Assembly (NCBI RefSeq): GCF_024679245.1
Contig: NC_090180.1
Location: 8,080,007-8,144,006, forward strand
DNA: 64,000 nucleotides
Direction of reading: 5' to 3'
Origin: Pseudorasbora parva
Lineage: Eukaryota > Chordata > Actinopteri > Cypriniformes > Gobionidae
The notes under the pieces were generated by a model, which was given only the letters and a program-made list of their open reading frames with translations, had not been told where the DNA came from and made no database searches. The stretch's first letter is position 1; each line of letters opens with the position of its first letter. A program made the position numbers and the translations under genes. Positions 63,771 to 64,000 of this stretch are shown piece by piece.

Positions 63771-64000
63771 TTGTTGAGGCACATGACTATTAACTAATTG
63801 TTATGTAATATGTCATTGTGGTTATGGCTTTTGAATTAATTTTGAATTAGTTAATAGTATCTTGCTCCTCATCTGTTTTATGGAGCTAATGTTATGGAAC
63901 ATGTCTATTTTAAGTTATAGTTTATATACTAATATATACTTTCACTTGAGTATAACTTTTGAGTACTTTTACCACCTCTGCTCCTATGATGCAAATATCG

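Larger units (their letters stand above)
62518..63980. mobile_element. hAT-like element, 1463 bp, 8-bp duplication CTCCTATG
   Basis: CTCCTATG is present at 62510-62517 and 63981-63988. The ends are caggggtggtaagtaatc and, on the minus strand, cagaggtggtaaaagtactc, with subterminal 'acttgagtata' motifs at both ends. No transposase. It carries another element inside. Confidence 0.92.
61892..64000. mobile_element. TTAA-type element (AGGGGTACTTCAG end), runs off the window
   Basis: TTAA at 61888-61891 precedes aggggtacttcagtgctggg, a terminus known to me from cyprinid repeats. The element continues to 62517, is interrupted by a hAT-like element, and resumes at 63989 (atgcaaatatcg). The right end is outside the window. 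Confidence 0.6.

Overview
The window is nuclear DNA of a bony fish, most likely a carp/zebrafish relative (Cypriniformes). This is inferred from the AT-rich composition, very long (GT)n, (TA)n and (TTTG)n tracts, the vertebrate-type cadherin exon with GT/AG splice sites, and the dense cover of Tc1-, hAT-, TTAA- and tRNA-SINE-type repeats of the kind I know from cyprinid genomes. Nothing bacterial, organellar or viral-gene-like was seen, and there are no operons or CRISPR arrays.

Only one host gene can be supported. The first coding exon of a type II classical cadherin lies on the minus strand at 1359-1601: signal peptide, short propeptide, a furin-type RHKR site, then an EC1 start with Trp2 and Trp4. 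It has a clean donor at its 3' end (1358), a 215-nt leader without any ATG, and a good acceptor (exon starts at 1816). A CpG-rich segment near 8021-8240 ends in a consensus donor on the same strand and is a good candidate for non-coding exon 1 and promoter, giving a 6.2-kb intron 1. The rest of the cadherin gene lies beyond the left edge of the window. Everything from about 8.5 kb to 64 kb would be upstream flank, and I find no other convincing exon there.

The remaining ~55 kb is repeat-built. (a) Tc1/mariner: a TA-flanked, internally deleted copy at 2758-3851, a longer copy of the same family at 57646-60312, a second decayed family at 17763-18660, and a lone terminus near 29240. (b) hAT-like non-autonomous elements with 8-bp target duplications at 37483-38866, 54867-56684, 58026-59504 and 62518-63980. 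(c) A large set of short elements bounded by TTAA, mostly with AGG-type ends: 564-1210, ~14605-14934, 18791-19004, 32650-33847, 33852-34391, 35117-35828, 41855-42512 and 61892 to the window end. (d) Harbinger-like traces: a transposase fragment at 34651-34806, and two copies of a short TIR element carrying a conserved Myb/SANT-like reading frame (39117-39517 and 63193-63770). (e) LINE relics (16.7-17.3 kb, 26.3-28.7 kb, 43.8 kb), possible solo LTRs (31.3, 44.3 and 46.6 kb), tRNA-type SINEs (4.0 and 47.5 kb), and microsatellites.

The most informative feature is the nesting. A hAT sits in a Tc1 element. A TIR element splits a LINE with a 9-bp duplication. Two TTAA elements share one TTAA inside a tiny MITE. 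At the right end a 3-bp-duplication element lies in a hAT, which lies in a TTAA element. These insertions give a relative age order that can be read directly from the sequence. I found no evidence of a new multi-gene system; the best candidates for novelty are the TTAA cluster, the Myb-like frame kept in a short TIR element, and the ~280-bp unit repeatedly found between (GT)n tracts.
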